Shown: positions 1 through 10,100, numbered from the stretch's first letter. The stretch: DNA of 64,000 bases from Archangium primigenium (GCF_016904885.1 NZ_JADWYI010000001.1:7807224-7871223); one strand, 5' to 3'. Program-made: numbers and translations. The notes: generated by a model not told the origin, from the sequence alone.

Positions 1-3000
1 CCCGTCGCAACAGCACGGAGCTCAGCAGGGTCTGGGCCTTCGTCCAGTCCGAGCGCAGCGGCGCCAACCGCGCGCAGGCCTCCCGGCAATGCGCCTCGGC
101 CTCGTCCAGCGCGCCGTCCGCGGCCAGCAGCCGGGCCAGGAAGACATGCGACAGGGTGAAGCGGTAGACGTCGGCCTCGCCCATGCGGTGCCAGCCGAGC
201 GCGAGCACGCGCGCCTCACGCAGCGCCTCGGGCGCGGCACTGCTGCTCAGGATGTCGAGCAGGAACTCCTCGGCGTAGAGCACCACCACGTGCTGCCAGG
301 GAGCCCAGGAGACGGCGAGGATGGCGCGCAGCCGCTCCACGGCGCCCGGGGCATCCCCCAGCACCGCGTGCATCGCGCCCAACAGGCCGCGCAGCAGGTT
401 GAGCCCCAGCTCCGCGCCACTCTGCTGGAAGTAGCGCTCCGACTCGCGCGCCGCGAGCAGCCCCGTCCACGGCTTGTCTCCCAGGTGGTACTGGAAGAGG
501 GCCTGCGCGGCGTGGATCCACGCCCAGGCCTTGAAATCCTGGGGCTCGGTCTCGGCGCGCAGCTCCCGGATGCGCGCATGCAGCCGATCGATGCGGGGAC
601 GGTCCGCGAGCCACAGGAGCGCCGTCTGCTGCTGGGTCAGGAAGTCGAGGAAGTCCGCCCGCGCGCCGGGCTCCGGGGTGGCCTGGGACAGGTCCTCGCA
701 GAGCGCCAACCCCTCCTGCCACAGGCCCAGGCGCACGGTCCCGATGAAGACGCTCACCGCCACGAGGCACCACAGCTTGCCGCCCCGGCGCAGGCCATGC
801 AGCGCGAGCAAGCCGAGCTCCCGGCTGCGCGGCACCTGCTCCGACCAGAACGCCACCACGCACTGGAGGCCCCGGAGCCGCGCCAGGTCGGCGTCGCTCA
901 CGCCGCAGGCCAGGGCGCCTTCCACGCAGCGCTCCATGCCGGGGAAGTCATTGCGCTCGAAGAGCCGATCGGCCGCCAGGGTGTACCCATGCGCCGCCCG
1001 CTCCAGTTGCCCGCCCTGCTGGAAGTGGGTGGCGAGCACCAGCGCGTCCGGCTCTCCCTGCGCCTCCAGCCAGGCGCCGACCCGCCGGTGGCCCTCGGCG
1101 CGCTCGGCCTCCGGCACCAGGGCCAGCACCGCGTCGCGCACCAGGGCGTGGCGGAAGCGGTACTCGGACACGCTGGAGAAGCGGCTCGTGTCCGCCTGGC
1201 CGATGATCTCCTGCTCCAGCAGGTGGCGCAGGGGCTCGTCCAGGGTGCCCGCGGGGGCGTCCAACACGGTCCGCACGCCCTCGGCCCAGAAGGCGTGGCC
1301 GAAGAAGCTCGCCGCCAGCAACACCCGCCGCGTCTCCGGCGCCATGCGCGACACCCGCAGTTGCAGGACCGCGAGCACCGTCTCGGGCACGGCCTCGCCC
1401 CGCCCATCCGCCAGGCCGCGGATGAGCTCCTCGAGCAGCAGCGCGTTGCCATCCGACTGCTCCACCACCCGGTCCACGACGGAGTCGGACACCTGGACGC
1501 CCAGCACCTCGCGCACCAGCCGGCCTCCCGCCTTGCGGCTCAGGCCCTTGAGCCGCAGTTCCTGCAGACAGCCCGGCCACAAGCCGGGAAAGAGCTGCCG
1601 CACCTCGGGCCGCGCGAGCGCCAGGACGAACAGGGGCTGCTCCGAGAGCGCCCGCAGGGCCTCGTCCACCAGTTGCACCGTCAGCGCATCGCTCCAGTGC
1701 AGATCCTCCAGCACCAGGAGCACGGGCTGACGGGCACACTCCGCGCCCAGCAGTGCCACCAGGGCCTGCGCGATCCGGGTGCCCATCAACCGCGGATCAC
1801 TCCGGGCGGCGCGCAGCCGGGGCGTGTCCTCGTCCGCGACGGGCACGTCGCACAGCTCGCCCAGGAACTCGAGGGCCTCCTGGCGGCGCGGCTCGGGCAC
1901 GAGGGCGGTGACGGCCGCGTGCAGCACGGCGCGGCGGTGCGCCAGCGAGGTGCCCTCCTCCAGGCCCAGCCAGCGCCGCAGCGCCTGGCCGAGCAGCCCC
2001 TGGGTGGTGCCCACGCCCACGGGCTCGCCCCGGCCCCACAGCACGCGCACCGGCCGCGCCCCTCGCGCCAGGCGCCGCAGGAACTCGTGGCGCAGGCGGG
2101 ACTTGCCCACGCCGGGCGCGGCCGTCACCAGCACCGCCCGGGCGGACGCCTCCTCGATGCAGACCGAGAGCGTGACGTCGAGGAAGGTCAGCTCCTGCTC
2201 CCGGCCCACGCAGGAGGTGGGCTTGCCCATCAGCGGGCGCGAGGTGTCCGTGACGTCCTGCTCGCCGTGCAGCAGGAACGTGTCCGGGTCGAGCCGCGAC
2301 AGCTGGAAGCCCGGGCCCAGCAGTCCCGCCGTCACCGCGTCCAGCAGCAGGGTCGACGTGGGGACCCCCTCCCGCCGCCGCAAGAGACGGCCCGCCCGGT
2401 CCATGGCCTCGCCCACCGGCAGGCGCTCGTCGAGCACGCCCAGGCCCGTCGTGAGCACGCCGTGCTCCTCGGGCCAGCGCTCCTTGACGAGCAGCGCGCA
2501 GCGCGCCGCCAGCACCGCTTGATCCGTGGCCGAGCCCCGCTCCGGCGAGAGCGTGGCCACGAACGAGCCATCCGCCAGCAGCTCCACCTGGGCCCCCAGG
2601 GGCTCGAGCACGGCGCGGATCGAATCGCGCCGGGCCACGCCCTGGGCCCAGTCCAGCGTCGGCTCCGCCTCCAGGCGCCGCGAGAAGAGCAGGACGCTCA
2701 CGAGCCGCTGCTCGGCGTTCGCCACGCGGGACGCGGGGACGATCCGCCGCCCCCGCGCCGGCGACAGCAGGGGCGGCTCGGGCAGCGCCGCGAGCGCCTC
2801 CAGCAGTTGGGCCGCGTCGGCGGGCCGCCGCGAGGGCTCCTTGGCCAACATGCGCTCCACCAGGGCGATCAGCGCCTCGGGCACGTCCGGGCAGCGCTCG
2901 CGCAGGGACGGAGGCTCGGCGAAGAGGATCTTGGCCAGCGCGGCGGCGAAGTGCGGCGCCTCGAAGGGCGGCTGTCCCGCGAGGCACTCGTACAGCACGC

Positions 3001-3661
3001 ACCCCAGCGAGAAGATGTCCGCCGCGGGTGTCAGGCGCGTCTGGCCCGAGGCCTGCTCGGGCGCCATGTAGCCCGGAGAGCCCACCACGGTGTGGCTCCC
3101 CGTGACGGCCGAGTGCGGGGACAGCAGCTCGCGCGCCAGCCCGAAGTCCAGCACGACGGCGTCCTCGGGACGGCCCGCGCACAGGAAGAGGTTGGAGGGC
3201 TTGAGGTCCCGGTGGACGATGCCCCGGGCATGGGCATGGGACAGCGCCTCGGTCACCCGGCGCATCAACGCCAGGATCTGCGGCAGCCACAGGGGCTCAC
3301 GCGCCAGGCGCCGCGAGAGATCCTCCCCCTCCAGCCACCGCATGACGAGGTAGGGCTGGCCCTGGGCCAGGGTGCCATGGGCCACGTAGGCGACGAGCCC
3401 CGGGTGGGCCAGTTGGGACAGGAGCGCGGCCTCGCGCTGGAAGCGGCGCGAGGACTCGGCTGTCGCCGCGCCGTGGAGCAGCTTGAGGGCCACGGGCGCT
3501 CCGCTGAGCCCGTCCCGCGCGAGGTACACCTCGCCCATGCCCCCGTGCCCCGCGAGGCGCTCGAGGGTGAAGCGTCCCCCGATGACCGTCTCCGCCGACA
3601 GGCCCTCCGCGGAGCGCGCACGGGGCTCCGTCGGTGAATCCAAGGTCTTGACGTCCGACAT
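1..3661 (-). CDS. Ser/Thr protein kinase with pseudo-cyclase, AAA ATPase and TPR regions (3' end outside window)
   Basis: Reading from ATG at 3661 (MSDVKTLDS...) the frame stays open to the left edge, at least 1220 residues. Residues about 30-290 are a Hanks-type kinase: glycine loop GHGGMG (38-43), catalytic Lys60, HRDLKPSN, DFGLARE and an APE motif are all present, so it should be active. Next comes a stretch with the shape of a class III nucleotide cyclase domain but without metal-binding aspartates, then a signalling-type ATPase with Walker A (AAPGVGKS) and Walker B (LLVLEDLHWSD), then a TPR-like helical tail. This kinase-AAA-TPR build is common in myxobacterial regulators, but substrate and ligand cannot be read from sequence. 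It is the last visible gene of a minus-strand operon, 18 nt after the SpoIIM-like gene. Confidence 0.9.
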   Translation of the reverse strand, partial: MSDVKTLDSPTEPRARSAEGLSAETVIGGRFTLERLAGHGGMGEVYLARDGLSGAPVALKLLHGAATAESSRRFQREAALLSQLAHPGLVAYVAHGTLAQGQPYLVMRWLEGEDLSRRLAREPLWLPQILALMRRVTEALSHAHARGIVHRDLKPSNLFLCAGRPEDAVVLDFGLARELLSPHSAVTGSHTVVGSPGYMAPEQASGQTRLTPAADIFSLGCVLYECLAGQPPFEAPHFAAALAKILFAEPPSLRERCPDVPEALIALVERMLAKEPSRRPADAAQLLEALAALPEPPLLSPARGRRIVPASRVANAEQRLVSVLLFSRRLEAEPTLDWAQGVARRDSIRAVLEPLGAQVELLADGSFVATLSPERGSATDQAVLAARCALLVKERWPEEHGVLTTGLGVLDERLPVGEAMDRAGRLLRRREGVPTSTLLLDAVTAGLLGPGFQLSRLDPDTFLLHGEQDVTDTSRPLMGKPTSCVGREQELTFLDVTLSVCIEEASARAVLVTAAPGVGKSRLRHEFLRRLARGARPVRVLWGRGEPVGVGTTQGLLGQALRRWLGLEEGTSLAHRRAVLHAAVTALVPEPRRQEALEFLGELCDVPVADEDTPRLRAARSDPRLMGTRIAQALVALLGAECARQPVLLVLEDLHWSDALTVQLVDEALRALSEQPLFVLALARPEVRQLFPGLWPGCLQELRLKGLSRKAGGRLVREVLGVQVSDSVVDRVVEQSDGNALLLEELIRGLADGRGEAVPETVLAVLQLRVSRMAPETRRVLLAASFFGHAFWAEGVRTVLDAPAGTLDEPLRHLLEQEIIGQADTSRFSSVSEYRFRHALVRDAVLALVPEAERAEGHRRVGAWLEAQGEPDALVLATHFQQGGQLERAAHGYTLAADRLFERNDFPGMERCVEGALACGVSDADLARLRGLQCVVAFWSEQVPRSRELGLLALHGLRRGGKLWCLVAVSVFIGTVRLGLWQEGLALCEDLSQATPEPGARADFLDFLTQQQTALLWLADRPRIDRLHARIRELRAETEPQDFKAWAWIHAAQALFQYHLGDKPWTGLLAARESERYFQQSGAELGLNLLRGLLGAMHAVLGDAPGAVERLRAILAVSWAPWQHVVVLYAEEFLLDILSSSAAPEALREARVLALGWHRMGEADVYRFTLSHVFLARLLAADGALDEAEAHCREACARLAPLRSDWTKAQTLLSSVLLRR

Positions 3662-3679
3662 GTCGTGTCCAGGTCCCCC

Positions 3680-4693
3680 CTACCGGGCAAGACCCTCGCC
3701 TTCCCGGGAGGCACGCCGACCCGCGCGAATCCAGTCCGAGCCCAGGTAGGCATAGACGCCCAGCCCCACGAACAGGGCGAAGGACACCTTGAAGAGCACC
3801 GAGAGCCGGGGGGGATGGATTTGAGAGATGGTGCCCTCGATGAAGCCCGCGAGCACGAACAGCACGAGCGTGCCGAAGAGCAGGCGGATGGCGCCCACCG
3901 CCTCCTGCCGCAGCGCCAGGCCCCGGGGCAGCCCCCGAGGCGCCACCTGCCCCCGGGCGATGACGAAGCCCGCCGCGCCCGCGATGCAGATGGCGGTGAT
4001 CTCCGGGATGCCGTGCGGGAGGATCCACGCCCAGAACCAGCCCGCCAGGCCCTTGGCGGTGTACACCTGCGCGAGCGCGCCCAGCATCAGCCCGTTGCTG
4101 AAGAGCATGATGCCCGTGCCCACGCCCGCGGTGATGCCCAGCGCGAAGGCGAGGAAGGCCACCTGGATGTTGTGGGTGAAGAGGAAGGTGGTGAACTGGG
4201 CCTGCTCCTGCGCGCTGGCGCCGTCGTTCGCGGCCTCCTGGGCGGCGCGGCTCACCGGATCCAACGTCAGGTGCTCGGCGGGCACCAGGTAGGGCGCCGC
4301 ATCGGGGTCCACCCACATGCCCAGGTAGCCGAAGCCCGCGCCCGCGAGGAACAGGAGCACCGAGGCCGCGTACATGCGCCACTCCCGGCGCAGCAGCGCG
4401 GGAAAGCCCCGGGACACGAAGCCCCACACGTCCGCGAGCCGCGGCCGCTCCCCCGGGTAGGTGAGCGCGTAGGCCCGGCCCACCAGGTCGTTGAGGTACT
4501 CGCTCACGTCCGCCGAGCCGCTGCGCGCGCGCACCCACAGCAGGTCACTGGAGACGGCCCGGTAGAGCCGCCCCAGCGAGCGCGCCTCCTCCAGTTCCAG
4601 GGCGCGCAGGCCCTGGTTCTCGGCCTTGTCGAGCAGCGTCTCCAGGGACTGCCAGCGCGGCCGCCGTGCCTCGATGAACTCCGGCATCTCCAT
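3680..4693 (-). CDS. SpoIIM/DUF95-family integral membrane protein
   Basis: 337 residues. The N-terminal 100 residues are soluble and helical (FIEARRPRWQSLETLLDKAE), followed by several membrane segments starting with ASVLLFLAGAGFGYLGMW. The block around THNIQVAFLAFALGITAG...LPHGIPEI is the signature of the SpoIIM/DUF95 family. In Bacillus SpoIIM takes part in septal peptidoglycan remodelling with SpoIID/P, but in myxobacteria these proteins are often found beside RDD or kinase genes with unknown roles. It lies 28 nt downstream of the LysM/FecR gene and 18 nt upstream of the large kinase gene, which supports one transcript. Confidence 0.85.
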   Translation of the reverse strand: MEMPEFIEARRPRWQSLETLLDKAENQGLRALELEEARSLGRLYRAVSSDLLWVRARSGSADVSEYLNDLVGRAYALTYPGERPRLADVWGFVSRGFPALLRREWRMYAASVLLFLAGAGFGYLGMWVDPDAAPYLVPAEHLTLDPVSRAAQEAANDGASAQEQAQFTTFLFTHNIQVAFLAFALGITAGVGTGIMLFSNGLMLGALAQVYTAKGLAGWFWAWILPHGIPEITAICIAGAAGFVIARGQVAPRGLPRGLALRQEAVGAIRLLFGTLVLFVLAGFIEGTISQIHPPRLSVLFKVSFALFVGLGVYAYLGSDWIRAGRRASREGEGLAR

Positions 4694-4721
4694 GCGTCGG
4701 ATCCTAGCCCAGGCCCTCGTC

Positions 4722-7028
4722 CTACTGCGGTCGCAAGGCCCCCAGGCCCGACCAGCCCAGGGTCACCTGCCCGCTCCAGGTGCCCCAGAGCGCGGGCCCC
4801 TGCGGCCCCAGACCCCGGCGGACCGAGGCGCCCAGTTCCAGGCCCCCGTGCTTCCAGCGTGCTCCCACCCCCGCCGCGTAGGCATGCGGCCCCTTCTCCT
4901 GGGGCGTGGCGCCCAGGAGGGCCCCTACCTCCACGCCGAGCGCCAGCGTGGGCCGGGGCAGGAACCATCCTTGATAGGTGCTGTCCCACGTGGCCCGGGC
5001 CTGACCGGGACGCAGGGCATAGCCCTGGCTGGTGGACAGCGCCCACCGGTCCCACTGGCCGCCCAGCAGCAGCGCCGGACGCAGCCACAGGCCGCGCGCG
5101 TCCTCGTCGGATCCCGCGCCGGCCCACAGGCCCTCGAAGGACAGGACCGCGCGGAAGGTGGGGAGGTCCGACAGCCAGACCCGCCCCGCCACGGTCGCCG
5201 ACGGATCCGCGGGCTGGCCGGGACGCGCGCGCAGCGCCGCGCCCAGTGCCACCCGCTCCCCCACGCGACCCTCCACCGCGAGCGCCATGCGGGCGCCCGA
5301 GACGTCCGCGAGCCCCTCCACGCCTGGCTGGGCCCGCAGCTCCACGAGCAGGGCCTGGGGAAGGAACACGGTGGGCAGGGGCGCCGCGTCCAGTCGGCCG
5401 CCGGAGGGCGCGCCCAGCACGGACACCCGCGCCGCTTCCGGCGTCACGCCCGAGGGCGGCGGCTTCGGCGCGGGCGTGCGGGCCTCGCGCCGCTGCAAGG
5501 GCGTGTCGCCCCAGAGCGCCTCCACCGAGGCCACGCGCTCGCCGTCCCGCTCCACGGGCAGGACCCGCGCCGCGAGCGCGCCATCCGGCTGCTTCGTCAG
5601 GGGCTCCACGCGGGTGCCCTCGAGTCCACGCAGCGCGAGGGCCGTGGCGGGCACGTCGAGGGGCGCGCCCCGCTCGTCGCGCACGAGGAGCCGGGCCTGG
5701 AAGGCCTCGGCCAGGGGCTCGAGCGTCACGTCCACGCGCGGGGGCGACACGGTGAGCGACAAGGTCTCCGGGCGCGCCTCGGGCATGCCCCGGGGCCGCA
5801 GTTCCAGGGTGTGCACCCCCACCTGATCCAGGCGCACCGGCAGCGCGGTGGGCCGCCCGTCCAGCCGGGCCTCCAGCGCCTCGGCGCCCTCCACCGAGAA
5901 CTCCAGCGGCCAGGTGCCCTGGAGCCCCTGGGGCCCGAGCGAGCCGCGCTCGGTCTTCACCCGCAGCACCTCCACCTGGCGCACCTGCGAGACGCGACCC
6001 AAGAGGCCCGCCGCGTCCACCGCGCGCACCCGGGCGTAGTACTGGCCGGGCACGAGCGCGCGCGCCACGGACTCGAGCGCGGCCGGAGCGGCGGGCACGG
6101 AGGCCTCGTGCACCCGATCGTTGAACCGCTCGTCGCGCGCGAGCTCCACGCGGTAGGTGTCGGCCCGCTCCACGGGGGCCCAGGCCAGGGTCTCGTCCAC
6201 GCCCTGCCCGTCCAGCAGCAGCCGCACCGAGCGCGTCCCGCCCACCCACGCCGGGGCCTCCGGCAGCAGGCGCGGCGGCTCGGGATCCTTGCCCTTCTCC
6301 ACGCGGGTGCCGTGGTCCCGGGGCACCCGGACCCGCTGCCCCTTGGCGCTCACCTCGGCCTGCCCGTCGAAGACGGACACACGGGTCATCTGCTGGGCAT
6401 CCACCCCGACGACCAGGTCCTTGGAGCGCGTGGCCACGGTGGCCGCGGGCATCTTCACGCCCAGGCCCTCCCCGCGCAGCTCCGCCAGCGACAGGCTCAG
6501 CTCGCCCTGGAGCAGCTCCACCCCGCCGGCCTTCTTCACCGTGTCGGTGGCCGGCGTGTCCTGGCCATAGATGACGACGAGCGCGTTCTCGTTCATCTGC
6601 AGGCGCGTGAGGTCGCGGAACGTCATCTCCGCGCCGGCCTGGCGCAGGGTGTTCACGGAGTCCAGGCGCCACAGGCCCTGGCCGGTGTTGGCCTGGAACC
6701 AGTCCGGCTTGCCCGCGCGCTTGGAGTTGACCTCGGGCTTGATGAAGGTGAGGCGCGCGTCCGGCTCGCCCCGGACCCGCAGCACCGTGCCCGGCTTGAG
6801 GTCATGCGGCGGCGGCCCCATCTTGTTGAGCGCGTGCAGGGTCGCCGAGCCCTTGCCGGCATCACCGAACAGCTTGCGCCCGATGGTGCCGCACGTGTCC
6901 CCGGGCTGGACGACATAGACGTCGTCCCCGGCGTCCTTGGGCTGCGCCTGGGCGAGGGCCACCGGCCCCACCACCAGGGTCCACACCAGCACGAGACGAC
7001 TAACGTTTGGATTTCCGCGCACGCGCAA
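4722..7028 (-). CDS. Secreted LysM and FecR domain protein with beta-barrel-like tail
   Basis: 768 residues. A signal peptide (LVLVWTLVVGPVALAQAQ) is followed by a LysM-type peptidoglycan-binding region (VYVVQPGDTCGTIGRKLFGD, about 38-85). A FecR-like beta domain follows (NENALVVIYG...VELLQGELSLSLAEL). The centre has fibronectin-like repeats, and the C-terminal 200 residues alternate polar and hydrophobic residues and end in aromatic/hydrophobic strands, as in an outer-membrane barrel or surface beta domain. It begins 29 nt inside the upstream kinase gene, so translation is probably coupled. A role in sensing or anchoring at the cell wall under control of the linked kinase is inference. Confidence 0.8.
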   Translation of the reverse strand: MRVRGNPNVSRLVLVWTLVVGPVALAQAQPKDAGDDVYVVQPGDTCGTIGRKLFGDAGKGSATLHALNKMGPPPHDLKPGTVLRVRGEPDARLTFIKPEVNSKRAGKPDWFQANTGQGLWRLDSVNTLRQAGAEMTFRDLTRLQMNENALVVIYGQDTPATDTVKKAGGVELLQGELSLSLAELRGEGLGVKMPAATVATRSKDLVVGVDAQQMTRVSVFDGQAEVSAKGQRVRVPRDHGTRVEKGKDPEPPRLLPEAPAWVGGTRSVRLLLDGQGVDETLAWAPVERADTYRVELARDERFNDRVHEASVPAAPAALESVARALVPGQYYARVRAVDAAGLLGRVSQVRQVEVLRVKTERGSLGPQGLQGTWPLEFSVEGAEALEARLDGRPTALPVRLDQVGVHTLELRPRGMPEARPETLSLTVSPPRVDVTLEPLAEAFQARLLVRDERGAPLDVPATALALRGLEGTRVEPLTKQPDGALAARVLPVERDGERVASVEALWGDTPLQRREARTPAPKPPPSGVTPEAARVSVLGAPSGGRLDAAPLPTVFLPQALLVELRAQPGVEGLADVSGARMALAVEGRVGERVALGAALRARPGQPADPSATVAGRVWLSDLPTFRAVLSFEGLWAGAGSDEDARGLWLRPALLLGGQWDRWALSTSQGYALRPGQARATWDSTYQGWFLPRPTLALGVEVGALLGATPQEKGPHAYAAGVGARWKHGGLELGASVRRGLGPQGPALWGTWSGQVTLGWSGLGALRPQ

Positions 7029-8280
7029 CCTTCCGAGAGAGATCGATCGGATCGGGCGGCAGGGGGACGAAGTCGAACAGTCCGCCCTCCAGCGCGCCCG
7101 TCACCAGGTCCCAGTCCTCCGCGGGACCGCACAACAACACGGGGGGGGTTCCAGGGCGCCGGGCCCACTGCCGCGCCCGCTCCAGGGTCTCGCGCCCCTC
7201 GGCGAGCACCAGCACCGCGTCCAGGCCCGTCCAGGCCTCCTCGGCGATCACGCTCCGGGCCCGGAAGCCACACGTGGCGAGCGCCTCCAGCAGGGGCCCG
7301 CCGCCCGCGCGCGACGCCACCACGCCCACGGACACGTCGCCGGGCGCTGGCTTCACCGCGGCCTGGAGCGGCGAGGTGAGGCGCTCGTGCTTCTTGCCCT
7401 CGCCCCGGCGCCCGGACACCCGCTGTGCCCCGGCCGCCTCGCGTGCCGCGAGCAACTCCGCGCGCATGGCCGCCGCGTCCACCGGCCGCGCGCCGGGCAG
7501 CTTCTCCAGCGCCTTCATCACCAGCGCCGACAAGCGCTCGGGCAGCGCCAGGTCCGGCCGGGCCTCGTGCAGGGGCGTCACGGGCCGGTAGAGGTGCGCC
7601 GCGGCCAGCTCCGCCGAGGGCATGACGGGAAAGGGCAGCAGCCCGGTGAGCGACTCGTAGAGCACGCACCCGAGCGAGTAGAGGTCGCTCCGGGCATCCA
7701 CGGGCAGGCCGCGCAGCTGCTCGGGCGACATGAAGCCCGGGGTGCCCACCGTCAGGCCCTCCTGGGTGAGGCGCCCCTGGCCGGGATGGGCGAGCATGGC
7801 CAGGCCGAAGTCGAGCACCTTCACCCGCTCGCCCTCCGGCGGGCGCTCCAGGAAGAGGTTGGCCGGTTTGAGGTCACGGTGGACGATGCCGAGCGCGTGC
7901 GCGGCCTCCAACACCTCCAGCACCGCCCCGGCGATGTCCACGGCCCGGCCCGGCTCGAGCGCGCCCTCGCGCTGGAGCACGGCCTCGAGCGTCTCGCCCG
8001 TCACCCGCTCCATGGCCAGGTAGAGGAAGCCCGCGTCCAGGCCGTAGTCGTACACCTCCACCGAGCCCGGGTGGTGGAGCCGGGCCAGCACCTGGGCCTC
8101 GCGGTGGAAGCGCTCGGTGAAGCCCGGCGCCTGGGCCACATGCGGGTGCATGATCTTGAGCGCCACGAGCCGGCCCAGGCCCTGCTGCTCGGCCTCGTAG
8201 ACGGCGCCCATGCCCCCCGCGCCCAGGGGCCGCAGCACGCGGAAGCGCCCGCCGATGACCCGACCCGCCTGGAGCGTCAC
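7000..8280 (-). CDS. Ser/Thr protein kinase with degenerate receiver-like C-terminus
   Basis: 426 residues, GTG start whose first four bases overlap the stop of the cyclase gene (GTGA). Residues 10-275 hold a complete Hanks kinase: GAGGMG loop (20-25), Lys42, HRDLKPAN, DFGLAML and SPEQ in place of APE. No transmembrane segment is visible. The last 110 residues (DVSVGVVASRAGG...ALEGGLFDFVPLPPDP) fold like a response-regulator receiver, with alternating strands and helices, but the phospho-acceptor aspartate is not evident. This tail probably acts as a protein-protein module. Position between an adenylate cyclase and a FecR/LysM surface protein suggests a linked signalling route. Confidence 0.88.
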   Translation of the reverse strand: MTLQAGRVIGGRFRVLRPLGAGGMGAVYEAEQQGLGRLVALKIMHPHVAQAPGFTERFHREAQVLARLHHPGSVEVYDYGLDAGFLYLAMERVTGETLEAVLQREGALEPGRAVDIAGAVLEVLEAAHALGIVHRDLKPANLFLERPPEGERVKVLDFGLAMLAHPGQGRLTQEGLTVGTPGFMSPEQLRGLPVDARSDLYSLGCVLYESLTGLLPFPVMPSAELAAAHLYRPVTPLHEARPDLALPERLSALVMKALEKLPGARPVDAAAMRAELLAAREAAGAQRVSGRRGEGKKHERLTSPLQAAVKPAPGDVSVGVVASRAGGGPLLEALATCGFRARSVIAEEAWTGLDAVLVLAEGRETLERARQWARRPGTPPVLLCGPAEDWDLVTGALEGGLFDFVPLPPDPIDLSRKVARARKSKR

Positions 8281-10100
8281 GCCGGCACCTCGTACGTCCG
8301 GGTGACGGCGGTGCGGCCCGACAACTGGCGCTCCCCGGCGGGCACCAGCTCGCTCGCGTCGGCGCCCAGCCGCTCGTGCGTCGCCTCACTCACGAGGATC
8401 TGCCCCGGCTGGGCCATGGACTCCAGCCGCGCGGCCACGTTCACCGTGTCGCCGATGACGGTGTACTCCATGCGCTTGTCGCTGCCCACGTTGCCCGCCA
8501 CGGCCGGGCCGGTGTGCACGCCGATGGCGAGCTGGATCTCGATGCCCCAGCGCTCGCGCCAGCGGCGGTTGCCCACGTCGAGCCAGCGGCGCAGGTCCTC
8601 GGCCGCCTGCACCGCGCGCAGCGCGTCGTCCGCGTGGGACTGGGGCGTGCCCCAGACGGCCATGATGCAGTCCCCGATGAACTTGTCGATGATGCCGCCG
8701 CGCCGCTGGATGATCTCCGTGGCGAAGGTGAACAGCTCGTTGAGCAGCGCGACGATGACCTCGGGGGGCTGGGACTCGGCCAGCCGGGTGAAGCCCACCA
8801 CGTCGGCGAAGACGATGGTGACCTCGCGGCGCTCGCCCCCGAGCCGCAGCTGGCCGGGGTTGGACACCACCAGCTCCACCACCTCCGGGGACAGGTAGCG
8901 GCTGAGGGCCGCGCGCGCCTCGGCCTGGGCGACCACCTCGCGCTCCTTGGACTCCAGCGTCCGGGCCATGCCCTCGAAGGCGCGGCCGAGCGTGCCCAGC
9001 TCGTCCGAGCGCCGGGTGACCCGGGCCGCCACGCCCTGGAAGGTCCGCTCGGCCAGGGCGCGCGTGGCCAGCACCAGGTCGCGCAGGGGCCGGGTGAGCT
9101 GCCGGGCCCCCACGAGCCCCGCGCCCAGCGCCACGAGCGCCGCCAGCACGAGCGCGGCGAGGATGGACTGGCGCATCTCCGACAGCGAGGCGTAGGCCAC
9201 GGCCTGGGGCTGCTGCACGGCCACCGCCCAGCCCAGCTCGCTCAGGGCCTCCAAGGAGCCCATCATCTCCTGGTCCCCCTGGTGGAAGTCGGAGATGGCG
9301 ACCATGTCCGTGGAGAAGGAGGAGTCCCCGCTGAGCGCCTGGAAGAGCCCGTGGCGGGAGAAGTCCTCGCGCGCGGCCACCCGGGCGGGGTCGGCGTGCA
9401 GCACGAGCCGCCGCTGTCGGTCCACCACGAACACGTTGTCGCGCGCCCCGAGGAAGCGCTCGCCCAGCGTGCCCATGAGCGCGCACAGCGGGCCGAGCTT
9501 CACCTGGGTGCCGAGGATGGCGCGCACGCGCCCCTCGCGCACGAGCGGGTAGAACACCTCGAGCACCGGGCCGCCCTCGGCGCCGGCGCGCACGTCCTGG
9601 ACGACCAGGTGGCCCCGGGAGGCCTCGAGCGACGCGACCAGCCGCGCGTCCAGGCGGGCGGGCACCTGGGGCGCGGGCACCTCGTCGGCCTTCACCGTGG
9701 TCACGCTCTGGCCGTTGGGCGCGTAGAGGGTGAGGAAGTCGATGGTCTCCAGCGCCGCCACGCGCGTGCCCACGAGCGCGTAGCGCGTGGTGTCCTCCCC
9801 CAGGCCGGGCGCGAAGAGGATCTGCCCGAGCCCCTCCAGGTCCTGCTCCACGCGCACGAGCGCCCCCCGCACCGAGCGCTGCACGTCCCCCACGATGGAG
9901 CGGTGCAGGTGGCGCACGAGCTCCTGGAGCGCGGCCACGTTGGTGTCCATCATCTTCCAGCCCAGGCCCACGAGCGGCGGCAGCGCGCAGAGCAGGACGA
10001 GGAGGAACAGCCGGGTGAACAACGAGACGCCGCGGGGAGCCGCGGGGGTCACCGGGGGCGGAGGGGCAGCATCCATGGAGGTGGGCCCAGGCTTTATCAT
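8277..10100 (-). CDS. Membrane-bound class III adenylate cyclase with Cache-like sensor and HAMP domain
   Basis: About 607 residues from ATG 10100, or 599 from ATG 10076; longer upstream reading has no protein-like character and would run into the divergent expansin gene. It has TM1 (LFLLVLLCALPPLVGLGW), a periplasmic Cache-type sensor of about 250 residues, TM2 (ILAALVLAALVALGAGLVG), a HAMP linker, and a C-terminal class III cyclase domain. Catalytic residues are intact: metal aspartates in FADVVGF and IGDCIMAVWG, the adenine-selecting Lys in DKFIGD and Asp in VIGDTVN, and the NVAAR pair. It should therefore make cAMP in response to a periplasmic ligand. It is the first gene of the minus-strand operon. 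Confidence 0.9.
   Translation of the reverse strand: MIKPGPTSMDAAPPPPVTPAAPRGVSLFTRLFLLVLLCALPPLVGLGWKMMDTNVAALQELVRHLHRSIVGDVQRSVRGALVRVEQDLEGLGQILFAPGLGEDTTRYALVGTRVAALETIDFLTLYAPNGQSVTTVKADEVPAPQVPARLDARLVASLEASRGHLVVQDVRAGAEGGPVLEVFYPLVREGRVRAILGTQVKLGPLCALMGTLGERFLGARDNVFVVDRQRRLVLHADPARVAAREDFSRHGLFQALSGDSSFSTDMVAISDFHQGDQEMMGSLEALSELGWAVAVQQPQAVAYASLSEMRQSILAALVLAALVALGAGLVGARQLTRPLRDLVLATRALAERTFQGVAARVTRRSDELGTLGRAFEGMARTLESKEREVVAQAEARAALSRYLSPEVVELVVSNPGQLRLGGERREVTIVFADVVGFTRLAESQPPEVIVALLNELFTFATEIIQRRGGIIDKFIGDCIMAVWGTPQSHADDALRAVQAAEDLRRWLDVGNRRWRERWGIEIQLAIGVHTGPAVAGNVGSDKRMEYTVIGDTVNVAARLESMAQPGQILVSEATHERLGADASELVPAGERQLSGRTAVTRTYEVPA

Noticed and set aside
89-3637. Very long open frame on the plus strand opposite the kinase gene
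   Set aside because: Its product is a Gln/Arg/His/Leu-rich shadow of the high-GC minus-strand gene, without domains or ribosome site.
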